The notes beneath the pieces are model-generated. The model saw only the letters and a list, made by a program, of their open reading frames with translations. It was not told the DNA's origin and did no database searches. 6,736 nt of DNA, taken from positions 1 to 6,736 of the forward strand of contig JALWYP010000187.1 of assembly GCA_026992695.1 (NCBI GenBank), given 5' to 3'. Below are positions 3,653 through 6,736 of this stretch, one piece after another (within the stretch, counting starts at the first letter, position 1; the number at the start of each line of letters is the position of its first letter). Origin of the DNA: Flavobacteriaceae bacterium (GTDB lineage: Bacteria; Bacteroidota; Bacteroidia; Flavobacteriales; Flavobacteriaceae). Both the position numbers and the translations under genes were made by a program.

Positions 3653-4604
3653 ACTTAAAAAAGCTATCTACAAACTCGTATTTATTAAACACTTGTAAGT
3701 CTTCAATCCCCTCACCTACACCTATATACTTAACCGGAATTTGAAATTGATCGCTAATGCCAATTACCACGCCTCCTTTTGCGGTTCCGTCTAATTTAGT
3801 AACGGCTAATGAGGTAACTTCGGTAGCGGCAGTAAATTGTTTAGCTTGTTCAAAAGCGTTTTGTCCGGTAGAGCCATCTAAAACCAAAAGAACTTCGTGA
3901 GGCGCATTGGGTATTACTTTTTGCATTACCCGCTTTACTTTGGTGAGTTCGTTCATTAAGTTTACTTTGTTATGCAACCTGCCGGCAGTATCTATAATTA
4001 CCACATCAGCGTTTTGAGTAACGGCACTTTGTAGCGTATCAAAGGCAACACTAGCGGGGTCGCTTCCCATTTTTTGTTTAACAATAGGAACTTCGGTTCG
4101 GTCTGCCCAAATTTGCAATTGGTCTATAGCTGCTGCTCTAAAGGTGTCGGCTGCACCAAGTACTACTTTTTTTCCGGCTTTTTTAAATTGATGTGCCAAT
4201 TTACCTATCGTAGTGGTTTTACCAACCCCGTTTACACCTACTACCATAATTACATAGGGATCTTTTTGCTCGGGAATTGTAAAGGTTGTGGCATCTCCTA
4301 TGTTTGTTTCGCTTAAAAGACCTGCAATTTCTTCTCGTAGGATTTTGTTGAGTTCGTCGGTGCCTAAGTATTTGTCTTTGGCTACTCGTTCTTCGATACG
4401 GTCTATGATTTTAAGAGTGGTATCTACTCCTACATCACTCGTTACTAAAACCTCTTCAAGATTATCTAAAACCTCAGCATCTACTTTGCTTTTTCCGGCA
4501 ACGGCTTTGCTTAGTTTATCAAAGAAAGATTTTTTAGACTTTTCAAGTCCTTTATCGAGGGTTTCTTTTTTTTCTTTGGAAAATATTTTTTTAAAAAAAC
4601 TCAT
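3651..4604 (-). CDS. ftsY: Signal recognition particle receptor FtsY
   Basis: A 317-residue SRP receptor GTPase that docks Ffh-ribosome-nascent chain complexes at the membrane and hands them to SecYEG. A short Lys-rich N-terminal segment (1-40) replaces the long acidic A domain of enterobacterial FtsY. The helical N domain covers about 41-105, with the characteristic LEEVLVTSDVGV. The G domain has the P-loop GVNGVGKT (123-130), DTFRAAA (153-159), DTAGR (205-209), TKLD (269-272) and the closing GVGEGIEDL (295-303). All catalytic motifs are intact and the length is normal for Bacteroidetes. Upstream on the same strand are bL28, bL33 and bL38, the usual neighbours in this phylum, but a terminator and a repeat separate them from ftsY, so ftsY probably has its own promoter. 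Confidence 0.97.
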   Translation of the reverse strand: MSFFKKIFSKEKKETLDKGLEKSKKSFFDKLSKAVAGKSKVDAEVLDNLEEVLVTSDVGVDTTLKIIDRIEERVAKDKYLGTDELNKILREEIAGLLSETNIGDATTFTIPEQKDPYVIMVVGVNGVGKTTTIGKLAHQFKKAGKKVVLGAADTFRAAAIDQLQIWADRTEVPIVKQKMGSDPASVAFDTLQSAVTQNADVVIIDTAGRLHNKVNLMNELTKVKRVMQKVIPNAPHEVLLVLDGSTGQNAFEQAKQFTAATEVTSLAVTKLDGTAKGGVVIGISDQFQIPVKYIGVGEGIEDLQVFNKYEFVDSFFK

Positions 4605-4620
4605 ACCTTTTATTGTTACG

Positions 4621-4708
4621 TTGCGTTAGGGATTGAAGCAAACTACCGTGTAGTGCGTAAAGCCCGTCTTCCCCCGACACTTTTTGGTCGTCGGGGGGGA
4701 GAACGCCC
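4621..4708. repeat. GC-rich intergenic repeat element with hairpins
   Basis: A strongly GC-rich island in AT-rich surroundings. It contains an 8-bp GC hairpin (4671-4678 with 4690-4697; C5/G7 runs) and a small one (ACTAC/GTAGT, 4642-4654, loop CGT). Outer tetramers GCGT (4655-4658) and ACGC (4703-4706) also match. On the minus strand it begins GGGCGTTC and ends in ATCCCTAACGCAA, which resembles dispersed flavobacterial intergenic repeats of the GGGCTTTxCGC...ATCCCTAACGC kind. That likeness is recollection, not a search. It lies in the ftsY leader region. Confidence 0.55.
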
Positions 4709-4720
4709 AAATTAGTATTG

Positions 4721-4728
4721 CAAAAATA
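4721..4728 (-). promoter_or_regulatory. Possible -7 box for ftsY
   Basis: Read on the minus strand, 4728-4721 is TATTTTTG, a match to TAnnTTTG. No good -33 TTTG is seen at the right distance and it overlaps the tail of the bL38 terminator, so this is tentative. If used, the repeat element would form most of a leader of about 110 bases. Confidence 0.3.
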
Positions 4729-4758
4729 CAAAAAGCCACTCTTGTAAAAAAGTGGCTT
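4728..4758 (-). terminator. Terminator of the rpmB-rpmG-bL38 operon
   Basis: AAGCCACT (4733-4740) and AGTGGCTT (4751-4758) form an 8-bp stem with a 10-base loop. On the minus strand it is followed by a short T-rich stretch. It lies 24 bases after the bL38 stop. Confidence 0.8.
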
Positions 4759-4781
4759 GTAACTTGTATGTGTGTAAACAA

Positions 4782-4934
4782 TTATTTTTTGTTTAACCAG
4801 TCGTTTACCATATCTGGAGCCATAATTGCTTCAACAAACGTATAAGCACCCGATTTAGGCGATTTAACCATTTTAATGGCTTTTGTTAAACGTTTTGATC
4901 CGGTTTGTAACGATGCTACTGATTTTTTTGCCAT
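4782..4934 (-). CDS. Bacteroidetes ribosomal protein bL38 (DUF4295)
   Basis: This gene encodes 50 residues, beginning MAKKSVASLQTGSKRLTKAI and ending NDWLNKK, with a C-terminal segment SGAYTFVEAIMAPD. It matches the small basic DUF4295 protein encoded next to bL33 throughout Bacteroidetes. Structural work on the Flavobacterium johnsoniae ribosome assigned this protein to the large subunit and called it bL38; that is from memory. The ATG lies 51 bases after the rpmG stop. A terminator follows, so it is the last gene of the rpmB operon. It is short enough for gene finders to miss. Confidence 0.9.
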   Translation of the reverse strand: MAKKSVASLQTGSKRLTKAIKMVKSPKSGAYTFVEAIMAPDMVNDWLNKK

Positions 4935-4985
4935 AACTTAATTTTTTAATTGAAGTTTCTCTTTTTTTTTAGAAAGTTCAATAAA

Positions 4986-5168
4986 TTATTTTATCTCTTT
5001 ATGTACCGTCATTTTCTTTAAAATGGGATTGAATTTTTTCAACTCCATACGATCGGGTGTGTTTTTTTTGTTCTTGGTAGTAATGTATCTAGATGTTCCG
5101 GGAAGTCCGGTTGCTTTATGCTCTGTGCATTCTAAAATTACTTGAACTCTATTTCCTTTTCTAGCCAT
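4986..5168 (-). CDS. rpmG: 50S ribosomal protein bL33
   Basis: A 60-residue ribosomal protein of the large subunit near the E site. The motifs are [11 protein letters not shown] (7-17), [21 protein letters not shown] and the C-terminal [14 protein letters not shown]. Only one cysteine (C14) is present and the second zinc-binding CxxC pair is absent, so this is the zinc-free form. It lies 25 bases after rpmB in the same operon. Confidence 0.97.
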   Translation of the reverse strand: MARKGNRVQVILECTEHKATGLPGTSRYITTKNKKNTPDRMELKKFNPILKKMTVHKEIK

Positions 5169-5193
5169 TTTATATAGACTTTATACGTTGTTA

Positions 5194-5433
5194 TTATTTT
5201 TTTAAAAATCCTTTTTGGCGAGCTTCTTTTAACACAGCGCTAATACCTCTTTTATTGATGGTTTTTAAGGCTGATGTAGAAACACGCAAGGTTATCCATT
5301 TGTCTTCTTCCGGAATATAAAAACGTTTTTTAACAAGATTAATATTAAATCTACGTCTGGTTTTATTCATTGCGTGAGAAACGTTGTTACCAAACATCGC
5401 TCTTTTTCCGGTAAGCTCACATACTTTAGACAT
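5194..5433 (-). CDS. rpmB: 50S ribosomal protein bL28
   Basis: A 79-residue large-subunit protein that begins MSKVCELTGKRAMFGNNVSHAMNKT, the bL28 signature, followed by RRRFNINL and the VSTSALKTINKRGI segment. Length and motifs are standard. It is the first gene of the rpmB-rpmG-bL38 operon, transcribed from the promoter at 5468-5498. Confidence 0.97.
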   Translation of the reverse strand: MSKVCELTGKRAMFGNNVSHAMNKTRRRFNINLVKKRFYIPEEDKWITLRVSTSALKTINKRGISAVLKEARQKGFLKK

Positions 5434-5467
5434 TGCTTTTAATCTTTAGGTTATTTTAAACAGGGTG

Positions 5468-5498
5468 CAAATTTAAGTATTTATCTGTAACCTGCAAT
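5468..5498 (-). promoter_or_regulatory. Promoter of the rpmB operon
   Basis: On the minus strand, TAAATTTG (5475-5468) is an exact TAnnTTTG -7 box. ATTG (5498-5495) lies 19 bases upstream as an imperfect -33 box. The expected start is near 5462, giving a leader of about 28 bases to the rpmB ATG. Confidence 0.65.
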
Positions 5499-5606
5499 AG
5501 TTATTTTTATTTTTTTATTGTTAACCATTTATTGGTCACCCATTTTGGCTTTCAGATTACACTATTTCTTTTAAAAATAAGAAAATAAATACATTACGGT
5601 TAATTT

Positions 5607-6641
5607 TTATCTTAGTTTGGGTGTTAACCAAGCTAAAAATAATGCAAAAGTAAAGAATAATATTCCGGTTGAGGAAGAAAATAAATATCCTATTGCAACA
5701 GATTGTATGATTAAAAATATAGGTGCCAGGGCTAAAATTACTGCAAAACGAAAGGTCCCGATAAACTCATCTTCTTTTATTTTGGGCAAAACAGCACCTC
5801 GCCATACCAAATAAGGCAACCAAAAAATAATTTTTACACCTACACTAAAGACTTTAAATAGTGGCGATGCCGGTAAAACGGTTTTGTGTTTATACTTAAA
5901 TCCGTTTGTTAAACATTGGTTTACGGCTTCCGGCTTGGTATAATCTACTTGCATTTTGGTGAGTTTTTTTTCGGTTGTTGTATATTGCTCGCCGGTTTCA
6001 ATGTGGGTCGTTAATTTTGCTATTTCTTGTTTTACTTTTTCTTTTAGTTGTTTAACTTTTACCGTTTTATTTTCTGAAAGGTAATTACTGATAAAAATAG
6101 GCTTTCCGAAATATACCGAAACACTATCTGCCCAATCTTTCGGGTGTTGAAAATTTAACCCAACCGGAATAATTTGAATTTCGGTGTTGGGATATTTAGA
6201 AAGCGTTTCGTCAATAATTCGGGTAAATCCTTTACTTAAGTTTCTTACACTTCGGTTGAGTGAATGACTGCCTTCAGGGAATAAAATAATCGATTTATTA
6301 TTGTGTAAAACTTCTGCGCAAATAGAAAATATTTGATGATTTTTAGAAAGGTTTGAAAATCCATCCCGTACTCGATACACCGGAAGCATTTGCAGACTCT
6401 TAAATAGTTTTGCTGCGAGTTTATTTTTAAACACACTGGCTCGGGTTAAAAAATAATTTTTTCGTTTGCTTTTAATGGTTATTAGCAAGGGGTCTAACAG
6501 GGCATTTTGATGGTTGGAAAGAAACAACACCGGTTTGTCTAACGAAATGGGTGCTTGATAGCAAGCGGTTATTTTTTTGTAGTAAAACAAAAAAGCCACT
6601 TGCAAATAGATTTGTACAATATGTAACCACAGTTTTTTCAA
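5607..6641 (-). CDS. Membrane-bound glycerophospholipid acyltransferase (HX5D type)
   Basis: A 344-residue PlsC-like acyltransferase, expected to transfer an acyl chain to glycerol-3-phosphate or lysophosphatidate at the inner membrane. The catalytic motif is NHQNALLDP with H44 and D50, spaced HX5D rather than the HX4D of PlsC. I associate that spacing with the fungal Gat1/Gat2-type GPAT branch. The phosphate-binding motif FPEGSHS (121-127) and IIPVGLNF (157-164) are intact. An N-terminal hydrophobic stretch (about 5-20) and several C-terminal membrane segments (about 263-283 and 295-340) anchor it. The start is TTG: an in-frame stop lies 4 codons upstream and the next Met is residue 84, inside the domain. 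The stop of the preceding gene is one base before this TTG, consistent with translational coupling. Substrate specificity is not readable. Confidence 0.88.
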   Translation of the reverse strand: MKKLWLHIVQIYLQVAFLFYYKKITACYQAPISLDKPVLFLSNHQNALLDPLLITIKSKRKNYFLTRASVFKNKLAAKLFKSLQMLPVYRVRDGFSNLSKNHQIFSICAEVLHNNKSIILFPEGSHSLNRSVRNLSKGFTRIIDETLSKYPNTEIQIIPVGLNFQHPKDWADSVSVYFGKPIFISNYLSENKTVKVKQLKEKVKQEIAKLTTHIETGEQYTTTEKKLTKMQVDYTKPEAVNQCLTNGFKYKHKTVLPASPLFKVFSVGVKIIFWLPYLVWRGAVLPKIKEDEFIGTFRFAVILALAPIFLIIQSVAIGYLFSSSTGILFFTFALFLAWLTPKLR

Positions 6642-6642
6642 A

Positions 6643-6736
6643 TTAAACTATTTTCTTTTTAGACCAATAGCTTGCCAAAATAATTCCGGAAATAATATGC
6701 CAAATTCCCCAAAAAGCAGCTAGTAGTGCCATTCCG
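6643..6736 (-). CDS. C-terminal end of a membrane protein (partial)
   Basis: The last 30 codons of a gene that continues beyond the right edge, ending in TAA at 6645-6643. The visible residues form one hydrophobic helix (ALLAAFWGIWHIISGIILA) followed by a basic tail, SYWSKKKIV, typical of an inner-membrane protein ending in the cytoplasm. An ATG occurs at the second visible codon, but a 29-residue protein starting there is less likely than a truncated longer gene. It is coupled to the acyltransferase by a one-base gap, so the two probably form an operon. I cannot name the family. Confidence 0.7.
   Translation of the reverse strand, partial: GMALLAAFWGIWHIISGIILASYWSKKKIV

Noticed and set aside
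4288..4629. 113-residue plus-strand ORF opposite ftsY
   Set aside because: Antisense of an intact, well-conserved ftsY with serine/leucine-rich shadow composition. No promoter or family resemblance.

Overview
The window comes from an AT-rich member of the Bacteroidetes, most likely a flavobacterium. The evidence is the rpmB-rpmG-DUF4295(bL38)-ftsY gene order, promoters of the TTTG/TAnnTTTG type, the near absence of Shine-Dalgarno sequences, and the short second-type SSB. The right half (3.65-6.74 kb, minus strand) is ordinary housekeeping DNA: the end of a membrane-protein gene, a translationally coupled acyltransferase, ribosomal proteins bL28, bL33 and bL38, then ftsY. A GC-rich intergenic repeat lies in front of ftsY.

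The left half (plus strand) is accessory in character. A tail-less SSB gene ends at a strong terminator. About 800 bases without a conventional gene follow. They hold two compact transcription units (about 498-682 and 910-1104), each with a Bacteroidetes promoter, an intrinsic terminator, internal hairpins and one tiny ORF. Next come a TPR protein with a lysine-rich tail, a 440-base cluster of tRNA and tRNA-like sequences, and a soluble slipin (band-7/SPFH) gene that ends at a bidirectional terminator facing ftsY.

The tRNA-like cluster (1753-2193) is the most interesting part. It opens with a nearly canonical tRNA-Asp(GTC)-like gene that has a shortened acceptor stem and T at position 37. It contains an orphan 3' half of an Asn-like tRNA. 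It also contains a circularly permuted tRNA-Gln(TTG)-like gene at 2033-2104: the T-arm and 3' acceptor strand come first, then a 6-base spacer, then the 5' acceptor strand, D-arm and anticodon arm. All four cloverleaf stems pair fully. Further 5-bp/7-base hairpins follow, and the cluster ends in a terminator shaped like a tRNA-Asp anticodon arm.

Slipins of this soluble type are, to my recollection, found in bacterial RNA-repair loci with RtcB ligase, Ro/TROVE proteins and tRNA-like RNAs. I therefore infer that the TPR protein, tRNA-like cluster and slipin may form an RNA-maintenance or tRNA-stress module. No ligase or Ro gene is present in this window, so that link is a hypothesis.
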